Assembly (NCBI RefSeq): GCF_030283205.1
Contig: NZ_JASNWF010000008.1
Location: forward strand, 1 to 64,000
Length of the DNA: 64,000 nucleotides
Source of the DNA: Actinomadura opuntiae
GTDB lineage: Bacteria > Actinomycetota > Actinomycetes > Streptosporangiales > Streptosporangiaceae
Direction: 5' to 3'
The notes beneath the pieces were generated by a model, which was given only the letters and a program-made list of their open reading frames with translations, did no database searches and had not been told where the DNA came from. This document shows, piece after piece, positions 8,571 to 17,708 of this stretch. The position numbers and the translations under genes were made by a program. Numbering within the stretch: position 1 is the stretch's first letter; each line of letters opens with the position of its first letter.

Positions 8571-8626
8571 CGTGCCTCCTCTGGTGGGGGGTTGCGCGGG
8601 GAGTCTCGGGAGCGGCGCAGGAGGGG

Positions 8627-9679
8627 TCAGGCCGGGCGGGGGAGGTCGAGGACGCCGGGGTTGGCGCAGTGCAGGAGCGGTTCGCCGCGCAGGTGGCGGC
8701 CGACGTCCTCGGCGATGATGCGGGCGGCGTTCGCCGCGGTCTGCTTGCTGGCGCCCGCCAGGTGCGGGGTGACGATGATGTTCGGCGTGGTCAGCAGCCG
8801 CGAGCCGGCCGGGATGGGCTCCTCGGGGAAGACGTCGAACGCGGCGGCGAACAGGTGCCCGGACTCCACCGCGTCGCACGCGGCCTCGTAGTCCAGCAGC
8901 GATCCGCGCGCGCAGTTGACGATGATCGAGCCCGGTGCCATCGCGGCGATCTGCGCGGCGCCGATCATCCCGGTGGTCTGCGTGGTGGCGCGGGCGTGCA
9001 GCGAGACGATCTGCGCGCGCGCCAGCAGCTCGTCCAGCGGCACGAGCTCGGCGACGTCGGCGAGGTCGCCGAGGTCGTCCAGGTACGGGTCGTGGACGAG
9101 GACCCGCGCGCCGAGCGCGGCCAGCATCCGGGCGACGCGGCGGCCGACGGCGCCGCAGCCGACCAGGCCGACGGTGCTGCCGAGCAGCTCGACGCCGACG
9201 TCCTCGTAGCGGTAGTAGTCGCCGCGCCACTGGCCCGCGACCAGGTCGGCATGGGTCTGCGGGATCCGGCGGACGGCGGCGAGGATCAGCCCGAGGGTGT
9301 GCTCGGCGGTGGCGCCGGCGTTGCGGCCGGGCGCGAAGCAGACCGCGACGCCGTGCTCGGTGGCCGCGTCGAGGTTGGCGTTGACGGGCCCGCCGCGGCT
9401 GATCCCGAACAGCTCCAGGTCGGGGCACGCCTCCAGGACGCGGCGGGTGAGCGGCGCCATCTGGGTGACGCAGACCCGGGCGCCGCGCAGCGCCTCGATG
9501 AGCCGCTCCTCGGTGCCGGACGCCTCGTCCACCTCGGCGACCCGCCCGAACGGCTCGACCGGCCACGGCAGCGTGAGCTCGGCGAACTCCAGCTCGCCGG
9601 GGGCGGCGGCGCGCAGCGCGTCGATGAACAGGCGGTTGCGGACGAACAGGTCACCGGCCGCGAGGACGCGGGTCGTCAT
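8627..9679 (-). CDS. D-isomer-specific 2-hydroxyacid dehydrogenase
   Basis: A 350-residue NAD-dependent dehydrogenase of the SerA/formate-dehydrogenase fold. The cofactor loop GCGAVGRR lies in the central Rossmann domain, and the catalytic set is visible as Arg in NCARGSLLD, Glu in FPEEP and His in TPHLAGAS. Enzymes of this family interconvert 2-keto and D-2-hydroxy acids. The ATG overlaps the stop of the phosphatase gene by ATGA, placing it as a late enzyme in the sugar operon. A sugar acid or its phosphate is a plausible substrate given two kinases and a phosphatase upstream, but this is inference. Confidence 0.85.
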   Translation of the reverse strand: MTTRVLAAGDLFVRNRLFIDALRAAAPGELEFAELTLPWPVEPFGRVAEVDEASGTEERLIEALRGARVCVTQMAPLTRRVLEACPDLELFGISRGGPVNANLDAATEHGVAVCFAPGRNAGATAEHTLGLILAAVRRIPQTHADLVAGQWRGDYYRYEDVGVELLGSTVGLVGCGAVGRRVARMLAALGARVLVHDPYLDDLGDLADVAELVPLDELLARAQIVSLHARATTQTTGMIGAAQIAAMAPGSIIVNCARGSLLDYEAACDAVESGHLFAAAFDVFPEEPIPAGSRLLTTPNIIVTPHLAGASKQTAANAARIIAEDVGRHLRGEPLLHCANPGVLDLPRPA

Positions 9680-10308
9680 TGCAGGCTCCAGGGAACGAGC
9701 GATCCTTCGATCGCGGTGTTGAACTCCAGGAGGGCGGCCTCGCCGTCCCGGAGCCGGATCTCGGTCAGGGCGCAGTTGCCCAGCGACGGGAACCGCCGCC
9801 GGTAGTCCTCGAGCGGCATCCCCAGCAGCCGGCACAGCGCGAGCCGCAGGGCGGTGGAGTGCGCGACGACCAGGACGCGGCCGCCGGGATGCCGTCCGGC
9901 GATGTCGTGCAGGCAGGCGGTGAAGCGGTCGGCCGCGGCCCGCGGGTGCTCGCCGCCGGGCAGGTGGCCCGCGACGGGGTCGGCGTGGAAGGCGCGCAGC
10001 GCGTCGGGGAACGCGCGCGCCATCTCCTCGCGGGTGAGGCCCTCGCCGCGGCCGAAGTCGAGTTCGCGCAGGCGCGCGTCGACGACGGGGTCGGTGCCGA
10101 TCGCCTTGGCGGCCGGCTCGGCGGTGATGCGGGCGCGGCTCAGGTCCGAGCACCAGACGGCGTCGGGACGGGCGGCCTGCGCCCACGCGCCGAGCAGCCG
10201 CGCCTGCTCCAGGCCGCGCGGCGTCAGCGCGACGTCGCTGGTGCCGGCGTAGCGGTTGTCGCCGTGCCATTCGGTCTCGCCGTGGCGGACCAGGACGAGC
10301 CGCGTCAT
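9676..10308 (-). CDS. Histidine phosphatase (phosphoglycerate mutase-like)
   Basis: A 210-residue histidine phosphatase superfamily protein. The catalytic RHGE motif is at residues 8-11, the conserved ELDFG segment and the second catalytic His in VVAHST follow at family spacing. The length fits cofactor-independent phosphatases of the CobC/GpmB/PhoE type more than true phosphoglycerate mutases. It is coupled at both ends (ATGA overlaps) to the kinase upstream and the dehydrogenase downstream, so it probably dephosphorylates an intermediate of the sugar pathway. Confidence 0.85.
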   Translation of the reverse strand: MTRLVLVRHGETEWHGDNRYAGTSDVALTPRGLEQARLLGAWAQAARPDAVWCSDLSRARITAEPAAKAIGTDPVVDARLRELDFGRGEGLTREEMARAFPDALRAFHADPVAGHLPGGEHPRAAADRFTACLHDIAGRHPGGRVLVVAHSTALRLALCRLLGMPLEDYRRRFPSLGNCALTEIRLRDGEAALLEFNTAIEGSLVPWSLQ

Positions 10309-11780
10309 CGGGCCGTCCTCGTCCGCGCGTGGGCGGCGGTCGGGGCGGGGAGCCATCCGCGTCCTTCCAGTTCGTCGACCATGCGCAGGTAGGCGTCGTC
10401 GAACCGGCCGGCGTTGCCCGGGCTCGGGTCGACGGTGGCGGCCACGGCGACCATGGACGCGGCGACGTCGGCGACGTCGCGTCCCGGGGACGCGGCGAGG
10501 ACGGCGGCGCCGAGCGCGGGTTCGGCCTGGCGCGGCAGGAGGACCGGCCGGCCGAGGACGTCGGCGCGCAGCCGGCACCAGTACCGCGACTTGGCGGCGC
10601 CGCCGGTGAGGGTGAGGTCGCCGCCGGTCGGGGCGCCGAGCAGGTCGAGGTGGTCGAAGCAGAGCCGCTCGATGAAGGCGACGCCCTGCAGGACGGCGGC
10701 GTAGGCGTCGGCGTCGTCGCCTGTCGCGCCGAGGGTGAACCCGCGGGCGTCGGGCGCGACGAACGGGAACCGCTCCCCCGCGCCGACCAGCGGGTAGGTG
10801 AGCGCGGCGGCGGGTTCGCGGGCGGCGGCGCGGCGGTCGAGGTCGGCGAGGTCGCGGCCGGGGAAGTCGCGAGTGAGGGCGCCCGCTCCGGTGCTGGACG
10901 CGCCGCCGGGAAGCCACCGCCCGTCCGGCGCCTTGTGCGAGTACACGACACCGAACGGGTCGTGGACCAGGTCGTCGGTGACGCCCTTGAGGACCAGCGT
11001 GGTGCCGAGGACGGAGTTCCACGAGCCGGCGGTGAGGCGGCCGGTGCCGAGCTGGGCGGCGCAGCCGTCGGTGGCGCCCGCGATCACCGGCGTGCCCTCC
11101 GGCAGGCCGGTCGCGGCGGCGGCGTCGGCGCAGACGGCGCCGAGCGGGGTGCCGGAACGTTCCAGCTCAGGGAGCAGCTCCGCCGGGACGCCGAGCGCGT
11201 CGAGGACGTCCGCCGGCCAGGTCTCGGCGACGAGGTCGGCGCCGGTCTTGAGGGCGTTGCTGAGGTCGGCGGCGACGGGATGGCCGGTCAGCCGCCGGTT
11301 CACGAAGTCGGCCTGGTGCGCCAGGCGCGCGCCGTCCGGCAGGGCCGGGCCGTTCTCCAGCAGCCACAGCAGCTTGGGCAGCGCCCAGGCGGGCTGCATG
11401 CGCTGGTAGCCGAGCCTGCGCCACACCTCGCCGCCGGCCTCGTTGATCTTCTCCACCGCACCGGCGGCGCGGGTGTCGTCGTACATCAGCGCCGGGGTCA
11501 GGGGCCGCCCGTCGCGGTCGGTCAGCAGGACGGTGCCGGACGTGGCGTCCACCGCGACGGCCTGCACCGCGCCCGCCGGGACGCCGCGCAGCGCTTCGCG
11601 GCAGGCCGCGCCGACGGCCGTCCACCACTGCTCCGGGTCCTGCTCGTGGCGCGGGCCGTCGCGCCGGCCCGACAGCGGGGACGCCCCGCTGCCCGCGACG
11701 TGCCCGGTCGCGGTGACGGCCAGGGCGCGGACGCTCTGCGTCCCGAGGTCGACGCCGACCCAGACAGGTTCGGCGGTCAC
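10305..11780 (-). CDS. FGGY-family carbohydrate kinase (second of two)
   Basis: A 491-residue sugar kinase of the FGGY family, with the N-terminal phosphate-binding sequence VGVDLGTQSVRAL at about residues 8-20, the catalytic-base region AGATDGCAAQLG in the middle and the C-terminal ATP-binding LTLTGGAAKSRYW. The GTG start at 11780 overlaps the upstream kinase stop by GTGA. It is closest in general look to xylulokinase/AI-2-kinase-like members, but the family has many specificities and I do not assign one. It differs clearly in sequence from the neighbouring kinase, so the pair is not a recent duplication. Confidence 0.85.
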   Translation of the reverse strand: MTAEPVWVGVDLGTQSVRALAVTATGHVAGSGASPLSGRRDGPRHEQDPEQWWTAVGAACREALRGVPAGAVQAVAVDATSGTVLLTDRDGRPLTPALMYDDTRAAGAVEKINEAGGEVWRRLGYQRMQPAWALPKLLWLLENGPALPDGARLAHQADFVNRRLTGHPVAADLSNALKTGADLVAETWPADVLDALGVPAELLPELERSGTPLGAVCADAAAATGLPEGTPVIAGATDGCAAQLGTGRLTAGSWNSVLGTTLVLKGVTDDLVHDPFGVVYSHKAPDGRWLPGGASSTGAGALTRDFPGRDLADLDRRAAAREPAAALTYPLVGAGERFPFVAPDARGFTLGATGDDADAYAAVLQGVAFIERLCFDHLDLLGAPTGGDLTLTGGAAKSRYWCRLRADVLGRPVLLPRQAEPALGAAVLAASPGRDVADVAASMVAVAATVDPSPGNAGRFDDAYLRMVDELEGRGWLPAPTAAHARTRTAR

Positions 11781-13288
11781 CGCTCGCCTCCGCGCTCGCG
11801 CATCGCGGCGAGCGTGGGCCAGGCCGGCGCCGTGGCCTGACGGACGTCCAGGAAGTCCTGGTACGCCTGCGCGTAGTGCGCGGCCCGGACGGGGTCGGGG
11901 TCGTAGACGTCGCCGGGCCGGACGTACCGTTCGGCCGCCTCCCGGGCGTCGCCGGCGCGGCCGGTGGCCAGCAGCCCGACGATGAACGCGCCGCGCGCGC
12001 CCGCCTCGGTGTCGGCGGACCGGACGACCGGGACGCCGGTGACGTCGGCGAGCATGCCGAGCCAGAACGGGCTCGCCGAGCCGCCGCCGTTGACTCGCAG
12101 CTCGGTCGGGCGCGTCCCGGCCGCCTCCAGGCAGTCGCGGACGACCAGGCTGAGCCCTTCCAGGACGGCGCGGGCCAGGTCGGCGCGGTCGTGCTCGACG
12201 GTGAGCCCGTGGAAGGCGCCGCGCGCCCTCGGGTCCAGGAACGGGGCGCGTTCGCCCGCGGGCGACAGGTAGGGCAGGAACACCAGGCCGCCTGCGCCGG
12301 GTGCCGACTGCGCCGCCAGGACCGCCAGCGCGGAGGGGTCGTCGCCGAGGCCGAACATCCGGCGGGCCCAGTCGACGACCTGGCCGCCCGCGAGCGTCGG
12401 GAACGCCCGCAGCCATCGGTCCGGCAGGCCCATCGCCACCGTGAACCCGGAGGGCTCGCCGTCCAGGCGCGGCTCGTCCACGACCATCTCGGTGCACAGC
12501 GTGGTGCCGAGGATCGTGCACGCCTGCCCGGTTCCGACCGCGCCCGCGCCGATCGCGGTGGAGGCGATGTCGTAGGGCGCGAGGACGACAGGGATCCCGG
12601 CGGCCAGGCCGAGCGTCTCCGCCGCGTCCGGCGTCAGCGGGGCGGCCCGCTCGTCGTCGCCGAGCAGGTCCGGCAGCAGCGGGCGGGCCCACTCCATGCC
12701 GTAGAGGCGGAGCAGGTCGCTCGAGTAGGCGCGCTCGCGGACGTCCATGAACGGCGCCGAGGCGTCGGAGGAGTCCGCCGCGATCCGGCCGGTGAGCCGC
12801 GCGAAGATCCAGCCGCCGCAGGTCAGGGACGTCGCGGACCGCGCGAGCCGGTCCGGGTCGTGCGCGCGCAGCCAGCTGAGGATCGCGTTGGGCAGCCCCG
12901 GGAACGGCAGCGACCCGTTCGCCGGGAACGCCTCGGCGATCACGCCCGCGCGCGCCCACTCCTCGACGACCGCGGCGGCGCGGCCGTCGTTCCACAGGAT
13001 CGCCGGGCCGGTCGGCGCCCCGGCGGAGTCGACGAGCCAGCAGCCGTCGCCCTGCGCGGTCAGCGCGAGCAGGTCGACCTCGGCGCCCAGCGCGGTGACC
13101 TGGGCGGCGGCCTCACGCACCGCGCCCGCCACCGCGTCCCAGACCTCGCCCATGTCCTGCTCGGCCCGGCCGGGCGCGGGCCGCGACACGGCGGTGGGCC
13201 GGCGGACGACGGCCAGCTCCGTGCCGTCCTCGGCGTACCCGACCGCCTTGATCATCGTGGTGCCCGCGTCGACGCAGACGACCGCCAT
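11777..13288 (-). CDS. FGGY-family carbohydrate kinase (first of two)
   Basis: A 503-residue FGGY kinase with DAGTTMIKAVGY at residues 7-18 (phosphate 1 loop), LTAQGDGCWLVD around 95-106, and the C-terminal adenosine site LRVNGGGSASPFW. The pattern resembles erythritol/L-xylulose/YgcE-like polyol and ketose kinases. The gene is separated by only 31 bp from the permease upstream and overlaps the second kinase downstream, so transport and phosphorylation are co-expressed. Substrate is not known; a four- or five-carbon polyol or ketose is my guess from family resemblance. Confidence 0.85.
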   Translation of the reverse strand: MAVVCVDAGTTMIKAVGYAEDGTELAVVRRPTAVSRPAPGRAEQDMGEVWDAVAGAVREAAAQVTALGAEVDLLALTAQGDGCWLVDSAGAPTGPAILWNDGRAAAVVEEWARAGVIAEAFPANGSLPFPGLPNAILSWLRAHDPDRLARSATSLTCGGWIFARLTGRIAADSSDASAPFMDVRERAYSSDLLRLYGMEWARPLLPDLLGDDERAAPLTPDAAETLGLAAGIPVVLAPYDIASTAIGAGAVGTGQACTILGTTLCTEMVVDEPRLDGEPSGFTVAMGLPDRWLRAFPTLAGGQVVDWARRMFGLGDDPSALAVLAAQSAPGAGGLVFLPYLSPAGERAPFLDPRARGAFHGLTVEHDRADLARAVLEGLSLVVRDCLEAAGTRPTELRVNGGGSASPFWLGMLADVTGVPVVRSADTEAGARGAFIVGLLATGRAGDAREAAERYVRPGDVYDPDPVRAAHYAQAYQDFLDVRQATAPAWPTLAAMRERGGER

Positions 13289-13319
13289 CAGCTCTCCCGT
13301 GGGGTGCGGAAACAGGGGG

Positions 13320-14564
13320 TCATGCGCGGCCGTGCGTCCGCCGCGACCGGCGGGCGACCGAGTCCAGCGCCACGGCCAGCAGCAGCACCGCGCCGGTGAC
13401 CATGAACCGGTAGGAGGAGTCGAGGTTCAGCAGCGTCAGGCCGCTGGAGATCGACTGGATCACGACGATGCCGAGCAGCGCGGCGAACGCGTTGCCGCGC
13501 CCGCCGAACAGGCTCGTCCCGCCGATGACGGCCGCCGCGATCGCGTTCAGGTTCACGTCGCCGCCGCCGCTGCTCTGGTTCGCCGCCGCCAGCCGGGCCG
13601 CCGCGAGGATCCCGCCGACGGCGGCGAGCGTCGTGCACACCACGAACGCCGAGGTGTAGATCGCCTTGACGTCGATGCCGGCGCGGCGGGCCGCCTCGAC
13701 GTTGCCGCCGACCGCGTACACCGACTTGCCGTACTTCGTCCGGGACAGGACGTAGTGCATCGCCAGGACGAGGCCGAGGAACAGCACGAACATCCAGCCG
13801 ACGCCGCGGTCCCGGCTGAGATACCAGACGGCGACCGCGAGGCCCACCAGCAAGACCGCGCTGCGCAGCACCAGTGTCTGCTCGGTGGTGGCGGGCAGGC
13901 CGGCCTTGCGGCGCGCCGCCGCCCGCGCGTGGCCCGTCCAGTACAGCGCGCCGGCGCCCACCGCGGCGAGCGCGTACGCCAGCCACGGCGGGACGAAGTC
14001 GAGCTGCGCGAACGTCACCAGCCACGAGTCGAACGGCAGGTTGATCGAGCCCTTCGCCCCGAGGATCCACAGCTGCAGGCCGAGGAAGCCGAGCAGACCG
14101 GCGAGGGTGATGACGAAGCTCGGCACCCCGAGCCGGTTGAACACCTGCGCGTAGAACCAGCCGATCAGGCAACCGGCGGCCGCCGCCGCGACGATCGCGA
14201 CCACGGCGGGCATCCCGTGGTCGACGAACAGCACCGCGGTGACGGCCGCGCTGAGCCCGCTGACGGACCCGACCGACAGGTCGATCTGCCCGACCAGCAG
14301 CATGAACACCACGCCGAGCGCGATCACCCCGACCGGCACGCACTCCATCGCCAGGTTCACCAGGTTCGCGCTGGACAGGAACACCGGGTTGAGGACCTGC
14401 ATGACGGTCCAGATGACCACCAGGCCCGCGACGACCGGCCACACGCCGAGGTCACCGCCGCGCACCCGGTCCGCCATGCCGGTGAGGGTGGCGCGCAGGC
14501 CCCGGTCCTGCGGCTCCTCGGCCGGCGCCCGCTCCACCGGCGGCGCCGTGGTGAGGTCACTCAT
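13320..14564 (-). CDS. Sugar ABC transporter permease (RbsC/XylH type)
   Basis: A 414-residue integral membrane protein of the branched-chain/ribose ABC permease family, with about ten hydrophobic segments. The family signature around VGQIDLSVGSVSGLSAA (about residues 85-101) and the C-terminal stretch NLNAIAAAVIGGTSLFGGRGN are clear. The longer-than-usual central part, including an Arg- and Lys-rich cytoplasmic loop near ARAAARRKAGL, is typical of XylH-like permeases. ATG at 14564 is preceded by GGGGGA; an in-frame GTG one codon earlier is possible. It overlaps the ATPase stop by 8 bp. Confidence 0.87.
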   Translation of the reverse strand: MSDLTTAPPVERAPAEEPQDRGLRATLTGMADRVRGGDLGVWPVVAGLVVIWTVMQVLNPVFLSSANLVNLAMECVPVGVIALGVVFMLLVGQIDLSVGSVSGLSAAVTAVLFVDHGMPAVVAIVAAAAAGCLIGWFYAQVFNRLGVPSFVITLAGLLGFLGLQLWILGAKGSINLPFDSWLVTFAQLDFVPPWLAYALAAVGAGALYWTGHARAAARRKAGLPATTEQTLVLRSAVLLVGLAVAVWYLSRDRGVGWMFVLFLGLVLAMHYVLSRTKYGKSVYAVGGNVEAARRAGIDVKAIYTSAFVVCTTLAAVGGILAAARLAAANQSSGGGDVNLNAIAAAVIGGTSLFGGRGNAFAALLGIVVIQSISSGLTLLNLDSSYRFMVTGAVLLLAVALDSVARRSRRTHGRA

Positions 14565-15459
14565 CACCGTCCCCCTTCGTCATCGCGACGGGCTCGCCGT
14601 CCTCGGCGGGCTCGCCGCCGGCATCGGCATCGGCGCGGGCCTGGTCAACGGGCGGGCGGCCGCGCCGAGAGCGGCGGCTGACGACGTTGTCGGTCGCGCC
14701 GGTGATCGCCGCGACCAGGTCCTCGGCGGACGTCGTCTCCGCGTCGAACACGCCGTTGTTGCGGCCGAGCCGCAGCACCGCCACGCGGTCGGCGACCGCC
14801 TTCACGTCCGCCATGTTGTGGCTGATCATGATGACGCCGAGGCCGCGCTCGCGGAGCCGCTCGATCAGGTTCAGCACCTCGGCGGTCTGCGCGACGCCGA
14901 GCGCGGCGGTCGGCTCGTCCAGGATGATGACCTTCGGGTCGCCGAGCAGCGAGCGGGCGATCGCCACCGTCTGCCGCTGCCCGCCCGACAGCGCCGCGAC
15001 CGGCGCCTCCACCGACGGGATCTTCGCCGACAGCTGGCGCAGCAGCTCCCGGGAGCGGACCTCCATCGCCACCTCGTCCAGCCGCAGCGCCCGCAGCTCG
15101 CGGCCGAGGAACAGGTTCTCGATGACGTTCAGGTTCTCGCAGAGCGCGAGGTCCTGGAAGACGGTCGCGATGCCGAGCTGCTGGGCCGCGGCCGGGCTCG
15201 GCACCGTCACCTCCCGGGACTGGAAGGTGATGGTCCCCGCGTCCGGCGGGTGCACCCCCGACAGGACCTTCACCAGCGTGGACTTGCCGGCGCCGTTGTC
15301 GCCGACGAGCGCGACGACCTCGCCCGCCGCGACGTCCAGGTCGACGCCGGTGAGCGCGGCGACCGCGCCGAAGGACTTGCTGACCCCGCGCAGCGACAGC
15401 AGCGCGCCGTCCTTCGCGGCGGCCGGGGCGGGGGCCGTTGGGGTGGGCGTTGGTGACAT
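14557..15459 (-). CDS. Sugar ABC transporter ATP-binding protein, single-domain
   Basis: A 300-residue ABC ATPase with Walker A GDNGAGKST at about residues 53-61, a Q-loop at TVFQDL, the signature LSGGQRQ and Walker B VIILDEP. Ribose-type importers usually carry a duplicated ATPase of about 500 residues; this one has a single domain, like FrcA-type ATPases, so it should act as a homodimer. A charged Asp/Glu-rich tail closes the protein. It lies between the lipoprotein binder (47 bp gap) and the permease (8-bp overlap). Confidence 0.87.
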   Translation of the reverse strand: MSPTPTPTAPAPAAAKDGALLSLRGVSKSFGAVAALTGVDLDVAAGEVVALVGDNGAGKSTLVKVLSGVHPPDAGTITFQSREVTVPSPAAAQQLGIATVFQDLALCENLNVIENLFLGRELRALRLDEVAMEVRSRELLRQLSAKIPSVEAPVAALSGGQRQTVAIARSLLGDPKVIILDEPTAALGVAQTAEVLNLIERLRERGLGVIMISHNMADVKAVADRVAVLRLGRNNGVFDAETTSAEDLVAAITGATDNVVSRRSRRGRPPVDQARADADAGGEPAEDGEPVAMTKGDGDE

Positions 15460-15506
15460 GACCGACCTTCGTGGCTCGTTGCTTCGTGCCGTGCCGCTGC
15501 CCGGCG

Positions 15507-16583
15507 CTACCTGATACCGAGCTGGGTGCAGCCCGCGGCGTACTCCGCCGTGCAGACCTGCGACGCCTTCAGCGCGCCGCCCGGCCCGAGCAGCACCGTG
15601 GCGATGTTGTCCTTGGTGACCACGGTCGGGGTGAACAGCTCCGACGGGGTGTTGAACAGCGTGGCGTTCGCCTTCGGCTTGTCGCCCTTGACCAGCGTGT
15701 ACGCCGCCTCCGCCGCGGCCTCCGCGACGATCTTGATCGGCTTGGAGATGGTGTTGTACTGGTCGCCGTTGACGATCCGCTGCGCGGCGGCGAGCTCGGC
15801 GTCGTTGCCGGTGACCGGCGGCACCGGCTTGCCGGCCGCCTTGAACGCGGCGACGCTCGCCCCGCCGGTGCCGTCGTTGGCGGCGACGACGCCCGCGATC
15901 TGGCCGCCGAACTTGCTGATCTGGCCGCTGACCCAGTCCTGCGCCTTGGCCGGCTCCCAGCCGGGGGTGTCGTACTCGGCGAGCAGCCTGAACCCGGACG
16001 GGTCGACCGCGCTGTGGATGCCCTTCTTGATCAGGTTCGCCGCGGCGTCCGTCGGCGAGCCGTTGACCTCGAGGATCCCGCCCTTGGCCTTGGTCTGCTT
16101 CAGATGGTCGACCAGCGACTGGCCGATCATCGCGCCGATCTTCTCGTTGTCGAAGGAGACGTAGAAGTCGGCCTTGGCGGCGGGGATCGGCCGGTCGTAG
16201 GCGATCACCGCGACCTTGCGGGACTGCGCCATCCGGACGATGGAGGCGGCCGCGGCCGAGTCCACCGGGTCGATCACGATGGCCTTGACGCCCTGCGCGA
16301 GCACCGAGCTCGCCTGCTGCTGCTGCTTGGAGGCGTCGGCCCCGGCGTTCTGGTACAGCACCTGGCAGCCGCCGCACAGCTGCTTCGTCTTCGCCTTGAA
16401 CAGCGGCGCGTCGTACAGCTCGTAGCGGGTCGAGGCGATGTCGGGCATGAGGAACGCGATCTTGGCGTTCTTCGCGTCGCCGCCGGTCGAGCCCGCGCTC
16501 TTGGACGAGCAGGCCGCGGCGGGGGCGAGCACGGCCAGGGCCGCGCCGGCCGCGGCGGCGGCCCGGAGGGAAAGCTTCTTCAC
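15507..16583 (-). CDS. Sugar-binding lipoprotein of an ABC transporter
   Basis: A 358-residue periplasmic-binding-protein-like lipoprotein (type I sugar binder, ribose/xylose class). The N-terminus VKKLSLR, a hydrophobic Ala-rich core and the lipobox APAAAC give a lipid-anchored Cys near residue 25. The body has the family elements KIAFLMPDIASTRY, LAQGVKAIVIDPVDS and VAANDGTGGASVAAF. The GTG at 16583 is chosen because GAGGAG lies 6 nt upstream and it places the signal peptide correctly; an upstream in-frame start at 16727 would not. It is the first gene of the transport operon and lies behind the promoter/operator region at 16677-16728. Confidence 0.88.
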   Translation of the reverse strand: MKKLSLRAAAAAGAALAVLAPAAACSSKSAGSTGGDAKNAKIAFLMPDIASTRYELYDAPLFKAKTKQLCGGCQVLYQNAGADASKQQQQASSVLAQGVKAIVIDPVDSAAAASIVRMAQSRKVAVIAYDRPIPAAKADFYVSFDNEKIGAMIGQSLVDHLKQTKAKGGILEVNGSPTDAAANLIKKGIHSAVDPSGFRLLAEYDTPGWEPAKAQDWVSGQISKFGGQIAGVVAANDGTGGASVAAFKAAGKPVPPVTGNDAELAAAQRIVNGDQYNTISKPIKIVAEAAAEAAYTLVKGDKPKANATLFNTPSELFTPTVVTKDNIATVLLGPGGALKASQVCTAEYAAGCTQLGIR

Positions 16584-16676
16584 TGAGGTCTCCTCGGTGC
16601 TGCGCCCGCGATGAAGGGCGGCCGATCCAGCGCGGCGGCCGTCCGAGCCGGGGCTGCGCGGGCCGTCGCGGAGAGA

Positions 16677-16728
16677 ACGTAACACCAGCAACGTTAGAAG
16701 TGTCAATACTGCGACGTTAATTAACATT
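16677..16728 (-). promoter_or_regulatory. Promoter and operator-like repeats of the sugar operon
   Basis: On the minus strand a perfect -35 TTGACA (complement of 16701-16706) is followed after 18 nt by TTACGT (complement of 16677-16682). Around it lie GTTAATTAAC, a perfect 10-bp palindrome at 16716-16725 that is part of TGTTAATTAAC in operon orientation, and TAAC-N9-GTTA at 16680-16696. The same TTAACA/TGTTAA half-sites occur ahead of the DeoR gene at 17709-17727. A separate 12-bp palindrome GTCGATATCGAC is at 16779-16790. Confidence 0.55.
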
Positions 16729-16873
16729 CGCCGACGTGACGCGGTCGCCGAAAGGCAGCGGAAATGCGCAGGTCACAAGTCGATATCGACAGCGGACGAC
16801 CCCTTGGCGGCAGGGGCCGATCCGGGATCGGTTCTAACATCGCCCATCACACGCGGGCGGGCGGAGCCGGCCC

Positions 16874-17659
16874 TCAGGCGCGCGCGGCGACCTCGTACTC
16901 GACCTTGTGCCGATCGAGCTCGCGGAGCGCGGCGGCGGAGGCTCCGTCGTCGGTGATGACGCGCTCGAACTCGCCGAGCGGCGCGACGCGGTGCAGCGCG
17001 GTGCGCCCCAGCTTGGTGTGGTCCACCAGCAGGACGTTGCGCACGGCGCTGCGCAGCATGGCCCGCTTCACCACCACGACCCGCTGCTCCTGGTGGCAGG
17101 CGTTGCCGGCCGAGACCGCCGAGGTCGACACGAAGCACATGTCCACCTGCAGCGACTCGATGGCCTCGACGCACGAGACGCCCATGAACGAGTTGTGCAG
17201 CGGGTCGTAGTCGCCGCCCAGCGCGATCAGCCGGACGCCCTGCACGGGGGCCAGCAGGTTCAGGCAGTCGAGGAAGTTCGTGACGATCGTCAGCGGGCCG
17301 GCGTCCTTGATCCGGCGGGCGAGGGCGAGCGCGGTGGTGGAGTCGTCCAGCATGATCGCCATGCCGGGTTCGACCAGCTCCGCCGCCGCGGCGGCGATGG
17401 CGTCCTTCTCCTCGCGCATCGACTTGCCGCGGTAGGCGACGCTGCTCTCGAAGACGCCCGAGCGCTGCGCGGTGACCCCGCCCCGGTACTTGCGGACGAT
17501 GCCCTGCCGCTCCAGCTCGTCCAGGTCGCGGTGGATGGTCATCAGGCTGACCCCGAACCGCTCGACCAGCTCCGCGGCCGTCGCCGAGCCCTGCGCGAGC
17601 ACCGCCTCGGCGATCGCGTCCTGGCGCTGCGCGGGCCCCCGCCGCTGCCGGTTGCTCAT
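16874..17659 (-). CDS. DeoR/GlpR-family transcriptional regulator
   Basis: A 261-residue DeoR-type repressor. The N-terminal winged helix-turn-helix shows the family signature SLMTIHRDLDELERQGIVRKYRGG (about residues 38-61, quoted here as SLMTIHRDL and GIVRKYRGG), and the C-terminal sugar-phosphate-sensing domain has MLDDSTTALALARRI and LLVDHTKLGR. DeoR proteins usually respond to a phosphorylated sugar made by the pathway they control, which fits the two kinases downstream. It has its own promoter region with a TTAACA-N7-TGTTAA dyad, so it probably regulates itself and the operon at 16583-8627. Confidence 0.87.
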   Translation of the reverse strand: MSNRQRRGPAQRQDAIAEAVLAQGSATAAELVERFGVSLMTIHRDLDELERQGIVRKYRGGVTAQRSGVFESSVAYRGKSMREEKDAIAAAAAELVEPGMAIMLDDSTTALALARRIKDAGPLTIVTNFLDCLNLLAPVQGVRLIALGGDYDPLHNSFMGVSCVEAIESLQVDMCFVSTSAVSAGNACHQEQRVVVVKRAMLRSAVRNVLLVDHTKLGRTALHRVAPLGEFERVITDDGASAAALRELDRHKVEYEVAARA

Positions 17660-17708
17660 GCTGCGCTCCTCCGTCCGGACGCCGCGGCCGCGGCGGGTCG
17701 AGGGGAAG